From positions 155,004-219,003 of the forward strand of contig NZ_RAPR01000002.1 in the NCBI RefSeq assembly GCF_003610235.1: a DNA stretch of 64,000 nt, given 5' to 3'. Under the pieces are notes generated by a model. The model was not told the DNA's origin. It saw only the letters and a list, made by a program, of their open reading frames with translations, and did not search any database. Of the stretch, positions 8,285 through 16,470 are shown piece by piece. How positions within the stretch are numbered: position 1 is the stretch's first letter; every line of letters starts with the position of its first letter. The position numbers and the translations under genes were made by a program. Source of the stretch: Catellatospora citrea (GTDB taxonomy: Bacteria; Actinomycetota; Actinomycetes; Mycobacteriales; Micromonosporaceae).

Positions 8285-9001
8285 TCAGTGGCCGGCGTTC
8301 TGGCCGCCGTCGACGTGCAGGATCTCGCCGGTGACGAAGGGCGCCGACTCGAGGAACAGGACCGCGCCGACGATGTCGTCGGTCTCGCCCATCCGGCCGA
8401 CGGGGTGCAGCCCAGCGTAGGTCGCGTGGGACTCGACCGCGTGCATCGGGGTCTTGATGATGCCCGGGGCGACGGCGTTGACCCGCACGCCACGGGTCGC
8501 GTACTCGATGGCCAGGGACTTGGTCGCCGAGTTGAGGCCGCCCTTGGTCAGCGAGGCGAGCACGGACGGCACGTTCTTGTCGGCCTGGTCGACCAGGCTG
8601 GTGGTGATGCTGACGATGTGACCGCCGCCGACGGCGAGCATGTGCGGCAGCACCCGCTGGGTCAGGTGGAAGAACCCGGCGAGGTTGATCCCGGTGACCA
8701 GCGCGAGGTCGTCGTCGGTGTAGTCGGTGAACGGCTTGGCGATGAAGATGCCGGCGTTGTTGACCAGGGTGTCGATGCGCCCGAAGCGGTCCAGCGCGGC
8801 CTGGGTCACGCGCTCGGCGGTGTCGGCGTGGGCGATGTCGCCCTGCACGGTCACGATGTCCGGATCGCCGGAGGCGGTGATCGAACGCGAGGTGGCGACG
8901 ACGCCGTAGCCGAGCTTGCGGTATCCCTCCACCAGGCCCGCGCCGATGCCCTGGGACGCACCGGTGATGACGGCGACCTTCTGCACGTTTTCGAAGCTCA
9001 T
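8285..9001 (-). CDS. Short-chain dehydrogenase/reductase (SDR)
   Basis: A 238-residue classical SDR. The cofactor motif is VITGASQGIGAG (TGxxxGxG), followed by NNAG (VNNAGIFIAKPF). The active-site Ser region is HIVSITTSLVDQ, and the usual Tyr of YxxxK is not obvious: the local sequence is PSVLASLTKGGLNSATKSLA, which keeps the Lys but places a Leu or Ser where Tyr is expected. The C-terminus VTGEILHVDGGQNAGH is typical. AAAGGA lies upstream of the ATG. It is divergent from a TetR regulator across a spacer with two operator-like dyads. Confidence 0.88.
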   Translation of the reverse strand: MSFENVQKVAVITGASQGIGAGLVEGYRKLGYGVVATSRSITASGDPDIVTVQGDIAHADTAERVTQAALDRFGRIDTLVNNAGIFIAKPFTDYTDDDLALVTGINLAGFFHLTQRVLPHMLAVGGGHIVSITTSLVDQADKNVPSVLASLTKGGLNSATKSLAIEYATRGVRVNAVAPGIIKTPMHAVESHATYAGLHPVGRMGETDDIVGAVLFLESAPFVTGEILHVDGGQNAGH

Positions 9002-9042
9002 GGTTCTTTTTCCTTTGCTCTTCGCGGTGACCGGAGGCGAAC

Positions 9043-9080
9043 TAGACGACCGGTCTACTAAAAGGTAGATGACTGGTCGT
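9043..9080. promoter_or_regulatory. Two tandem operator-like dyads for the divergent TetR regulator
   Basis: TAGACGACCGGTCTA (9043-9057) is a dyad TAGAC-N5-GTCTA. TAGATGACTGGTCGT (9066-9080) is a degenerate copy starting 23 bp later. Both lie in the 93-bp spacer between the SDR gene and the TetR gene and overlap the expected promoters of each. Autorepression plus repression of the SDR-tautomerase operon is the simplest reading. Confidence 0.6.
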
Positions 9081-9094
9081 GTATCGTCAATGCC

Positions 9095-9715
9095 ATGGGT
9101 AGGACAAGTGACGCGCGGAACAAGATCCTGGAAGCGGCCCGGACGCTGATCGAGCAGCGGGGCTACTCGGCGCTGGGCGTCGCGGAGATCTGCACGGCCG
9201 CCGGCGTGCCGAAGGGCAGCTTCTACCACTTCTTCGCCTCGAAGCAGGCGCTCGCGCTCACCGTCATCGACGAGCACTGGACCGCCCAGCAGCAGCAGTG
9301 GAGCGAGCTGCTCGGCAGCGATCGCGCCCCCCTGGAGCGGCTGCGCGACCTGTTCGAGGCGACCGAGGAGTTCCAGCGCGCGGGCCGCCAGGAGGCGGGA
9401 CTGGTCGTCGGCTGCCTGTTCGGCAACCTCGCCGCCGAACTCAGCAACCAGGTCCCGGAGATCCGCGACCGGCTGCAGGAGATCTTCGAGGCGCAGATCG
9501 ACATGATCGAGAAGGTGATCGTCGAGGCGAAGGACGCCGGGCAGGCCGGCCCGGCCGTCGACACCCGCGACGCGGCCCGCTCCATCGTCGCCCAGATCGA
9601 GGGGCGGGTGCTGCTGGCGAAGCTGCTCGACGACCCGGCCCAGCTCGGCACGCTCTGGCAGAACAGCCTCGGCCTGCTCCAGGTGCCCGCAGCGGCCCGG
9701 CCGGCAGGAGTCTGA
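9095..9715 (+). CDS. TetR/AcrR-family transcriptional regulator
   Basis: 206 residues. The N-terminal TetR helix-turn-helix is clear: RNKILEAARTLIEQRGYSAL then EICTAAGVPKGSFYHFFASK. The C-terminal ligand domain is of the AefR/TetR_C_11-like kind (GLVVGCLFGNLAAELSNQVP). It is divergent from the SDR-tautomerase pair and very likely controls it through the dyads at 9043-9080. An ATG at 9090 is out of frame; the start at 9095 is unambiguous. The effector is unknown, but this subfamily often senses xenobiotic or quinone-like compounds. Confidence 0.95.
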   Translation: MGRTSDARNKILEAARTLIEQRGYSALGVAEICTAAGVPKGSFYHFFASKQALALTVIDEHWTAQQQQWSELLGSDRAPLERLRDLFEATEEFQRAGRQEAGLVVGCLFGNLAAELSNQVPEIRDRLQEIFEAQIDMIEKVIVEAKDAGQAGPAVDTRDAARSIVAQIEGRVLLAKLLDDPAQLGTLWQNSLGLLQVPAAARPAGV

Positions 9716-9801
9716 GCGGCCCGCTCGTCGTCCGGGCAGGCCGCTGACGGATGGGGGACAGCGGGCCGTGCCGGAGCGCACCCTCGTCTAGCCTCGCGGC
9801 C

Positions 9802-10308
9802 ATGACCTACCTCGACACCCCCGCCGAGTCGCCCCTGTACACCGACCAGACCGACTACATCCCCAACTACCTGCGGGTGTTCGCGCTGCGGCCCGACGCG
9901 TACGCGGGCTGGCAGCAGCTGGCCGGCAGCGTGCGCGACGGCATGGACCTGCGCCGGTACGAGCTGGTCACCGTCGCCGCCGCACGGCGGCTGGGTTCGG
10001 ACTACTGCACCCTCGCGCACGCCAAGGTGCTGCGCGAACGCTTCTACGACGAGCCGCGGCTGCGCGCCGTCATCGCCGACCACCACAGCGCCGGCCTCGA
10101 CCCGGTCGACGTCGCGATCATGGACTTCGCCGACAAGGTCGCCGCCGACCCGACCACCGTCACCGACTCCGACGCCGCTCACCTGCGCGAGTTCGGGCTG
10201 TCCGACACCGACGTGCTGCAGATCGTGCTGGCGGTGTGCATCCGCCGCTTTTTCAGCGGCGTGCTGTCCGCGGTCGGCGCCGACCCCGACGACGCGCTGC
10301 GGGCGTAG
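9802..10308 (+). CDS. AhpD-like / carboxymuconolactone-decarboxylase-fold peroxidase-related protein
   Basis: 168 residues, all helical. The active-site region reads YELVTVAAARRLGSDYCTLAH. The pattern is SxxCxxxH rather than the CxxCxxxH of canonical AhpD, so only one of the two redox cysteines remains. This is the 'peroxidase-related' branch of the family, whose chemistry is less certain. The segment FGLSDTDVLQIVLAVCIRRFF closes the domain. ATG 9802 was chosen over a longer start because the family begins with this short lead. It stands alone after the TetR gene. Confidence 0.88.
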   Translation: MTYLDTPAESPLYTDQTDYIPNYLRVFALRPDAYAGWQQLAGSVRDGMDLRRYELVTVAAARRLGSDYCTLAHAKVLRERFYDEPRLRAVIADHHSAGLDPVDVAIMDFADKVAADPTTVTDSDAAHLREFGLSDTDVLQIVLAVCIRRFFSGVLSAVGADPDDALRA

Positions 10309-10372
10309 CGGCCGCGCCGGCGCAGTTGAGACCGTTGACTGTCCAGGCAGGCAGGGCGTCGTTCGCGCTCGG

Positions 10373-11278
10373 TCAGGCGGCCGGGCCGTCTCCCCGCAGC
10401 CGGGTCCGTGCCGGCCGGTGCGGGCCCGCCGACCAGGCGGCGAGGAATCGCAGCGCCTCCGCCGACGGCGAGTCCGCCTCGGCGGTGTACACGAACAGGG
10501 TCTGATCCGGGTCGTCGCCGACGCCCAGCGCCTGGAAGTCCAGCTCCATCGGCCCGGCCACGGGATGTTGGAACCGCTTGCGTCCGAACGCGCGCGCCCG
10601 CACCCGGTGGTCGCGCCACCAGCGCCGGAAGTCGTCGTCCTTGGCGGACAGCTCGTCGACCAGCTCGGTCAGCGCCGGGTCGTCCGGCCAGCGCGCGGCG
10701 TCCATCCGCAGGTAGGCCACACACTCCCGGGCGGCGGTGGCCCAGTCGGCGTACAGGGCGCGGCAGGTGGGGTCGGTGAAGGCCAGCCGGACGAGGTTGC
10801 GTCGGACCGCGGGCAGGGTGTCGAAGTCGGCCAGCAGCGCCGCCCCGAGCGGGTTCCAGGCCAGCACGTCCATCCGCCGTCCGAGCAGCAGTGCCGGGAA
10901 CTCGTGCAGGCTGTCCAGCAGCTGCCGGGTCTGCGGCCGCACCCGCTGCGGCGCCGGTCGGGTGGCGGGCGCCGACCGGGGCGGTCGCGCCACGCGCAGC
11001 AGGTACTCGTGCTCGTCCGGGCGCAGCCGCAGCGCTTCGGACAGGGCCTGCAGCACCTCCGCGGACACCCGGGCAGCGCGCCCCTGCTCCAGCCGGACCA
11101 GGTAGTCGACGCTCACATGGGCCAGCAGCGCCAGCTCCTCACGCCGCAGCCCCGGCACCCGCCGCGGCCGACCGCCGCCGGGCAGGCCCACGTCCTCGGG
11201 ACGCACCCGCGCCCGGCAGGCGCGCAGGAAGTCGCCCAGCGTGAGGTCGACGGGCTCCTGGGTGCTCATATCCGCCAT
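10373..11278 (-). CDS. XRE-family regulator with MmyB-like ligand-binding domain
   Basis: About 301 residues. The N-terminal XRE helix-turn-helix (VPGLRREELALLAHVSVDYL, RLEQGRAARVSAEVLQALSE) is followed by an MmyB-type sensor domain (FPALLLGRRMDVLAWNPLGA, VAGPMELDFQAL). These regulators are common in actinobacteria beside short-chain dehydrogenase genes, exactly as here, with the SDR divergent 148 bp away. ATGs at 11278 and 11269 are both in frame; the first is used. The ligand is unknown, though fatty acid-like molecules are suspected for the fold. Confidence 0.93.
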   Translation of the reverse strand: MADMSTQEPVDLTLGDFLRACRARVRPEDVGLPGGGRPRRVPGLRREELALLAHVSVDYLVRLEQGRAARVSAEVLQALSEALRLRPDEHEYLLRVARPPRSAPATRPAPQRVRPQTRQLLDSLHEFPALLLGRRMDVLAWNPLGAALLADFDTLPAVRRNLVRLAFTDPTCRALYADWATAARECVAYLRMDAARWPDDPALTELVDELSAKDDDFRRWWRDHRVRARAFGRKRFQHPVAGPMELDFQALGVGDDPDQTLFVYTAEADSPSAEALRFLAAWSAGPHRPARTRLRGDGPAA

Positions 11279-11426
11279 TATCGGCGCGGGTCGCCGCCCG
11301 TGCCTGGTACTGCCGGACCCAGGAACGTCAGGCCCAGGGCGAACGGGTGCCTGGCCCGCGTCGATGCGTCCGGGGACAGTCGAAGACGACCACCGGGCCG
11401 CACGGCCCATTGCGAAAGGCACTTCC

Positions 11427-12263
11427 GTGACCACATGGTTCATCACCGGCGCGTCCCGCGGCTTCGGCCTGGAGATCGCCAAGCAGGCTCTCGAACGCGG
11501 CGACGACGTCGTGGCGACCGCCCGCGACCCCCAGGCCGTCGAGAAGGCCCTGCCGGGCTTCGCCGAGCAGCTGCTCGCCGTCGCGCTCGACGTGACCGAC
11601 GAGCGACAGGCCCGCGACGCGGTCGCGGCGGCGACGGCCCGGTTCGGCGGCATCGACGTGCTGGTCAACAATGCGGGACGCGGTCTGCTCGGTGCGGTCG
11701 AGGAGGCCGCTGACGCCGAGGTCCGCGCGGTCTTCGACACCAACGTGTTCGGGCTGCTGGCGGTCACCCGCGCGGTCCTGCCCGTGATGCGCGCCCAGGG
11801 CTCGGGCCGCATCGTCAACATGAGCTCGGTCGGCGGGTTCGTGTCCTGGCCGGGCTGGGGCGTCTACTGCGCGACGAAGTTCGCCGTGGAGGCGATCACC
11901 GAGTCGCTGCGGTTCGAGGTGGGGCCGTTCGGCGTCCAGGCGATCGCCGTCGAGCCCGGCCCGTTCCGCACGGACTTCCTGGACCCCAGCTCGCTGCACC
12001 GGACGGCGAAGGAGATCGCCGGGTACGGCGACAGCGCCGGTGCGATGCGGTCGTGGGCCGACGGCGCCAACCACGCCCAGGACGGCGACCCGGTCAAGGC
12101 GGCTACCGCGATCCTCGCCGTGGTGGACACCGAGGCGATGCCCGCCCGGCTGGCGCTGGGTGCGGCCGCGGTCGCCGACATCGAGGCCAAGCTCAGGTCG
12201 GCGCGCTTCGAGCTCGACACCTGGCGCGAGATCTCGCTGACCACCGACTACGCCGCGGTGTGA
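11427..12263 (+). CDS. Short-chain dehydrogenase (retinol-dehydrogenase-like SDR)
   Basis: 278 residues. Cofactor motif ITGASRGFGLEIAKQ, then VLVNNAGRGLLGAVEE, active site NMSSVGGFVSWPGWGVYCATK (Ser and YxxxK both present), followed by PGPFRTDF. It starts at GTG 11427 with GAAAGG upstream. It is divergent from the XRE/MmyB-like regulator that probably controls it. The substrate, an alcohol/ketone pair with NADP(H), is not predictable. Confidence 0.93.
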   Translation: MTTWFITGASRGFGLEIAKQALERGDDVVATARDPQAVEKALPGFAEQLLAVALDVTDERQARDAVAAATARFGGIDVLVNNAGRGLLGAVEEAADAEVRAVFDTNVFGLLAVTRAVLPVMRAQGSGRIVNMSSVGGFVSWPGWGVYCATKFAVEAITESLRFEVGPFGVQAIAVEPGPFRTDFLDPSSLHRTAKEIAGYGDSAGAMRSWADGANHAQDGDPVKAATAILAVVDTEAMPARLALGAAAVADIEAKLRSARFELDTWREISLTTDYAAV

Positions 12264-12338
12264 GCGCCGGAACCTCCGGTCGGGACGGCAAGACCACCGG
12301 TCCCGACCGGACGGCCGCCTGCCCGGGGGAGCGGCGGC

Positions 12339-12902
12339 TCAGCTGTTCCAGCGCAGCAGGACGGGTGTCTCGCGCTCGAAGCCGAGCACGCTGAGGGTGG
12401 CCGTCTCCAGGCGGAACAGCCCGCCGTCCTGCGGTGGCAGGCCCAGCCAGCGCGCGGTGAGCACCCGCAGCAGGTGGCCGTGGCCGACGAGCGCGACGTC
12501 GCCGCTGGCCAGCATGGTCCGGGCCCGTTCCAGGACGCGGTCACAGCGGGCGCCGACCTGGGCGGCGGTCTCCCCGCCAGGGCAGCCGTGCTGCCACAGG
12601 GTCCACTCGGGACGTTCCTGGCGGATCTCGACCGTGGTGCGACCCTCGTACGCGCCGTAGTTCCACTCCAGCAGGTCGTCATCGGTGGCGGTGATCTCCA
12701 GCCCGGCCAGCGCCGCGGTGCGCACCGCCCGCTGCAGAGGGCTGCACAGGACCGCGGCGAACGCCCGCCCGGCCAGCCGTGCGGCCAGCTGGGCCGCCTG
12801 GCGTTCGCCCTCGGCCGTCAGCGGCAGGTCGGTGAAGGAGGTGTGGCGGCCGCTGGCGCTCCACTCGGTCTGCCCGTGCCGGACCAGCACGATCTCTCGC
12901 AT
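12339..12902 (-). CDS. Histidine phosphatase family protein
   Basis: 187 residues with the phosphohistidine motif near the N-terminus (IVLVRHGQTEWSASGRHTSF), LTAEGERQAAQL, SPLQRAVRTA, and a second catalytic His in VALVGHGHLLRVL. Length and layout match small cobalamin-pathway-like or broad-specificity phosphatases. No cobalamin genes are nearby, so specificity is open. It is convergent with the SDR gene and divergent from a 210-bp spacer in which I see no feature. Confidence 0.92.
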   Translation of the reverse strand: MREIVLVRHGQTEWSASGRHTSFTDLPLTAEGERQAAQLAARLAGRAFAAVLCSPLQRAVRTAALAGLEITATDDDLLEWNYGAYEGRTTVEIRQERPEWTLWQHGCPGGETAAQVGARCDRVLERARTMLASGDVALVGHGHLLRVLTARWLGLPPQDGGLFRLETATLSVLGFERETPVLLRWNS

Positions 12903-13113
12903 GGCGCCGATCCTCCCGCTCGTGTTCCTGAGGACACGTTAGCGGTGGTCAGCACCGGATCGCGTGGTTTCGCCTCCTGAGTCTTACTCCTAGCGTCCTA
13001 GGCTGACCTGGCGGTGGTGCGCCGTGGCTCAACCCGAGCTCAGACCGGTGCCGATGCGAGGTCGATCTTGATGGTTCCGCCTGCGAGGGCCGCTGGGCTC
13101 ACAGAATTGAGGT

Positions 13114-13974
13114 ATGACGGACGCGCCGCTCATGCCGCACTACGCGAGGGTCGATCAGAGCCCGCCGCAGATGCAGGCACGGCTCGTGGCGTATCTCGAC
13201 CGGGCCGCCGCGTACCAGGCGATCGCCGACATCCGGGCGAGGGCGTGCGAGACGATGCACGTCAAGCCCGGCCACCGCGTGCTCGACGGGGGCTGCGGGC
13301 TGGGGGAGGAGGCGTGCGCGCTGGCGGTGCTGGTGGGCGTGGACGGCCGGGTCGACGGCGTCGACAACTCGCGGAGCATGCTGTCGCTGGCCGCGCAGCG
13401 CTACGAGCGATGGCACCAGACCCACCCCGACGCGGGCGACGTTCGCTTCGTCACCGGTGATCTGAGCAGGTTGGACTATCCGGCCGGCGTCTTCGACGCG
13501 GTGCGGTGCGAGCGTACGCTGCAACACCTGCCGCAGGCGGAGACGGTGATCGCGGAGCTGATCCGGGTCACCCGGCCGCAGGGGCGGATCTGCCTGGTGG
13601 ACACCGACTGGGAGTCGCTGGTCTTCGACGGGCTGCCGGTGGAGGTGCTCACGCCGATGATGTGGCGGCTGCGGCACCACAGCGTGATGTGCAACCCGAC
13701 GATGGGCCGCACGCTGCGCAACCGGCTGCGCCGGGCCGGCGTGCGCGAGCTCGAGTGCCACCCGATGACGATGTGCTTCACCGACCCGGCCGAGGCGCAC
13801 CACGTGGTGCCGTACTTCGACCGGGACATGCTGCTGCACATCGTGGGGGAGGAGGACGGCGACACCACGGCGATGGTCGACCGCTGGCTCGCCGCCGTCC
13901 ACGAAGCCGACGCGCGGGAGGACTTCCTGGTGGCGTTGACGGTCTGGGTGGTCGCGGGCACGGTCCCGGTCTGA
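13114..13974 (+). CDS. SAM-dependent methyltransferase
   Basis: 286 residues. Class I methyltransferase motif I is GHRVLDGGCGLGEEACAL, followed by DGVDNSRSMLSLAAQR (acidic loop), VTGDLSRLDYPAGVFDAV and ERTLQHLPQAETVIAELIRV. The fold matches UbiE/arsenite-type small-molecule methyltransferases. It has no biosynthetic neighbours that would name a substrate. The upstream 210 bp are non-coding as far as I can see. Confidence 0.9.
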   Translation: MTDAPLMPHYARVDQSPPQMQARLVAYLDRAAAYQAIADIRARACETMHVKPGHRVLDGGCGLGEEACALAVLVGVDGRVDGVDNSRSMLSLAAQRYERWHQTHPDAGDVRFVTGDLSRLDYPAGVFDAVRCERTLQHLPQAETVIAELIRVTRPQGRICLVDTDWESLVFDGLPVEVLTPMMWRLRHHSVMCNPTMGRTLRNRLRRAGVRELECHPMTMCFTDPAEAHHVVPYFDRDMLLHIVGEEDGDTTAMVDRWLAAVHEADAREDFLVALTVWVVAGTVPV

Positions 13975-14011
13975 GCCCAGGCCGCGGGGCGACGGACGAA
14001 CTCGGCCGGTG

Positions 14012-14878
14012 CTAAAGGCGGATGCCGGGCGGCACGGCGAGCGGGCGGTCGGGAGTGGCGAGCAGCCGCCAGGTGCCGCGGCTGCAGATCACAGCGGCGA
14101 CGACGAGGGTGGCGGCGACGAGCAGCCCGGCCTCCTCGCCGACCCAGAGCGCGGCGTTCGGGCCGGAGGTGGCCGGGTCGAACGCGGCCTGGATGACGCT
14201 GTTGTAGGCGGCGTGCAGGGTGATGGGCGGCCAGATGCTGCCGGTCTCCAGCCGGGTGCGGGCGATCACGTAACCGGTGGCGATCGCGGAGACCAGGAAC
14301 ACCAGCACCGCCAGCCAGGTGTACGGGTGGCCGCCGTAGATGAACCCGGTGGCGATCAGCGGGACGTGCCACAGTCCCCAGATGAGGCCGCTGACGAAGA
14401 CGGGCCGGGGCACCCCGGCCTGGATGAGCCGGGTGAGCATGTACCCGCGCCAGCCGATCTCCTCGCCGGCCGCGGACAGCGCGCTGATGACGGCGCCGAT
14501 CGTGGCGGCGAGCAGGAGGCGGCCGCCGAAGCCGCCGAACGCCGCGGGCGCGGTGAACCGGGCGAGTCCGGTGAGCCAGGCGGCGCCGTAGGCGACGGCA
14601 CCGACGACCAGCGGGAAGGCGACGCCGAAAGCGATCCAGGGCAGGGTGCGGCGGGCGGGTCCGAACCGGAAGGAGACGTCGGCGAAGCCTTCGTTCAGGA
14701 CGAGGCGGGCGACGACGGAGGCGGCGGCGACCGACCACATGACGGCGTACACCCACCAGGGGTTGGTGGTGGCGGCGAGGATCGACTGGAAGATCGCGGC
14801 GAAGACGGCGACGAGGATGAGGAAGACGGTCAGTCCGCGTCGGGCCTGCCGGCGGGTGTCGTCGACGGTGCTCGCCAT
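14012..14878 (-). CDS. CPBP-family intramembrane glutamic endopeptidase
   Basis: 288 residues with about eight hydrophobic helices. The CPBP/Rce1 motifs are visible: AGEEIGWRGY (EExxxR), GLIWGLWHVPL (FxxxH type) and TLHAAYN (HxxxN/B). Such proteases cleave in the membrane or process prenylated or bacteriocin peptides; the substrate here is unknown. It starts just beyond the terminator of kamA, so it is transcribed separately despite lying on the same strand. Confidence 0.93.
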   Translation of the reverse strand: MASTVDDTRRQARRGLTVFLILVAVFAAIFQSILAATTNPWWVYAVMWSVAAASVVARLVLNEGFADVSFRFGPARRTLPWIAFGVAFPLVVGAVAYGAAWLTGLARFTAPAAFGGFGGRLLLAATIGAVISALSAAGEEIGWRGYMLTRLIQAGVPRPVFVSGLIWGLWHVPLIATGFIYGGHPYTWLAVLVFLVSAIATGYVIARTRLETGSIWPPITLHAAYNSVIQAAFDPATSGPNAALWVGEEAGLLVAATLVVAAVICSRGTWRLLATPDRPLAVPPGIRL

Positions 14879-14890
14879 GTCCTCAGTATC

Positions 14891-14942
14891 GAGAAAGGCC
14901 CCGCCTCCAGCTGCGGAAACAGCGGGAGGCGGGGCCTTTCTC
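14891..14942 (-). terminator. Strong intrinsic terminator after kamA
   Basis: GAGAAAGGCCCCGCCTCC (14891-14908) is the exact reverse complement of 14925-14942, an 18-bp perfect stem. The loop can add a GCTG/CAGC inner stem. It starts 12 bp after the kamA stop and ends 13 bp before the CPBP start, so it should end kamA transcription. Confidence 0.85.
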
Positions 14943-14953
14943 GGGCGAGCGGC

Positions 14954-16318
14954 TCAGGCCTGGACGGCGAGCTGCTCGTCCATCTGCTTGCGCCACCACT
15001 TCTGGCCCGACTCGGGCAGGGTGTCGATCGGGTCGTAGTACGCGTAGCGCTGGGAGAGCACGTCGACGTTCTGGTCGGCCTCGATGGAGGTGCGGTAGTT
15101 CTTGGTCCAGTACGAGATGCCGTTCTCGCGGTCGTACTCGGTGACCATGTGGACCCAGCGCTTGCCGACGAACGGCACGTCGCAGACGATGCGCGGGGTG
15201 GCGTAGCCGGGCAGGTAGCCCATGATGTCGTGCTGGAGCTGCTGGGCGGCGCCGACGGAGACGCGCCAGTGCTCGGCGTTGGGGATCATGTCGCACATGT
15301 AGAAGTAGTACGGCAGGATGTTCGCCTCGCCCTGCAGCGCGAAGCACAGGTCGAGCAGGTCGGGCGAGGTGGCGTTGACGCCGCGCATGAGCACGCCCTG
15401 GTTGCGTACGTCGCGGACGCCGACTTCGAGGGCCGTCTTCGCGGCGCGGGCCACGGTCGGCGTGATCGAGTTGGCGTGGTTGACGTGCGTGTGGATGGCC
15501 AGGTTGACGCCGCGCCGGCGGGCGGTGCGGGCGACCCGCTCCAGGCCCTCGACGACCTCGGGCTGCAGCCAGTGCTGGGGCAGGCCCATCAGCGCCTTGG
15601 TGGCGAGCCGGATGTCGCGGATGGTGTCGATCTCGAGCAGGCGCATCAGGTACGACTCGAGGTTCTTCCACGGGACGTTGGCCACGTCGCCGCCGGAGAC
15701 GACGACGTCGCGGACGCCGGGGTGGGCCTTGAGGTAGGCGATGTGCGCGTCGTAGCGGTCGACGGGCTTGAGGGTGAGCTTGAGCTTCTCGACCGCGGGG
15801 GTGGAGTTGCCGACCAGGTCCATGCGGGTGCAGTGGCCGCAGTACTGCGGGCAGGTGGACAGCAGCTCGGCGAGCACCTTGGTGGGGTAGCGGTGGGTGA
15901 GGCCCTCGGCGACCCACATGTCGTGCTCGTGGAGGCTGTCGCGGCTGGCGTGCGGGTGGCTGGCCCACTCGGTGAGCCGGTCGGAGGCGACCGGGATCAT
16001 GTAGCGGCGCACCGGGTCGGCGTAGAACGCCTCGGTGGTCAGCTCTTCCCGCGCCATCGTGTTGATCATCTGCGGGGGGACCAGCATCGACATCGTGGCC
16101 AGAGCCTTCTGGTCGTCCTCGAGGTCGGTGTAGAAGGCCTCGTCGACGGTGTCGCCGAGCACGGCGCGCAGCTGCTTGATGTTCTTGATGCAGTTGACGC
16201 GCTGCCACTGCGCCGACTCCCACTGCGCGGGGGTGACGTCGCGCCAGCCCGGGAACCGGGTCCAGTCCGGTTCGATCAGCTCTACGCGGCGGTACTCGTA
16301 GGGTTGCCCAGCGTTCAT
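14954..16318 (-). CDS. kamA: L-lysine 2,3-aminomutase (radical SAM, PLP)
   Basis: 454 residues. The radical-SAM cluster motif CPQYCGHC sits at residues ~156-163 (CxxxCxxC). The KamA family context is visible around it (EGLTHRYPTKVLAELLSTC, TRMDLVGNS) and in the TIM-barrel part (VVVSGGDVANVPWKNLESYL; NLAIHTHVNHANSITP). It should convert L-lysine to L-beta-lysine, step 1 of the pathway whose next enzymes are encoded across the divergent promoter. The ATG at 16318 has AAAGGAGAGG upstream. It lacks the usual CRHC version of the cluster motif (GHC instead), so glutamate or another amino acid as substrate cannot be fully excluded. Confidence 0.9.
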   Translation of the reverse strand: MNAGQPYEYRRVELIEPDWTRFPGWRDVTPAQWESAQWQRVNCIKNIKQLRAVLGDTVDEAFYTDLEDDQKALATMSMLVPPQMINTMAREELTTEAFYADPVRRYMIPVASDRLTEWASHPHASRDSLHEHDMWVAEGLTHRYPTKVLAELLSTCPQYCGHCTRMDLVGNSTPAVEKLKLTLKPVDRYDAHIAYLKAHPGVRDVVVSGGDVANVPWKNLESYLMRLLEIDTIRDIRLATKALMGLPQHWLQPEVVEGLERVARTARRRGVNLAIHTHVNHANSITPTVARAAKTALEVGVRDVRNQGVLMRGVNATSPDLLDLCFALQGEANILPYYFYMCDMIPNAEHWRVSVGAAQQLQHDIMGYLPGYATPRIVCDVPFVGKRWVHMVTEYDRENGISYWTKNYRTSIEADQNVDVLSQRYAYYDPIDTLPESGQKWWRKQMDEQLAVQA

Positions 16319-16470
16319 CGGTGGCCTCTCCTTTGCGGTCCCGTTGACCATACTGGAAGTTCTTCGGCCTACCAACTAGTCTGCCGTAGAATTTCCCGCA
16401 CACTTCAAATCTAACCGCAATATTGGTTTTGATCACGCGGCTGCACTTCACTTTTTAGGAGAACCGGACA
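16319..16470. promoter_or_regulatory. AT-rich divergent promoter region between kamA and kdd
   Basis: This 152-bp spacer is clearly richer in A+T than its surroundings, with AAATCTAACCGCAATATTGG and CTTTTTAGGAGAACC near the kdd start. TTGACC (16344 region) and TAGAAT (16387 region) look like promoter hexamers but are not well spaced with each other. AACC-N8-GGTT around the AATATT core is a possible regulator site. It is the only promoter seen for both arms of the lysine cluster. Confidence 0.6.

Noticed and set aside
12903..13113. Possible small gene between the histidine phosphatase and methyltransferase
   Set aside because: No frame with a plausible start, ribosome-binding site and protein-like composition; taken as the promoter region of the divergent genes.
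14954..16318. EpmB (EF-P lysylation aminomutase) instead of KamA
   Set aside because: No epmA or efp neighbour; the divergent kdd-kamDE operon favours catabolic KamA.
14009..16414. 801-codon plus-strand frame opposite CPBP and kamA
   Set aside because: Shadow of two well-recognised minus-strand genes; composition is Gly/Asp/Val repeats without family features.
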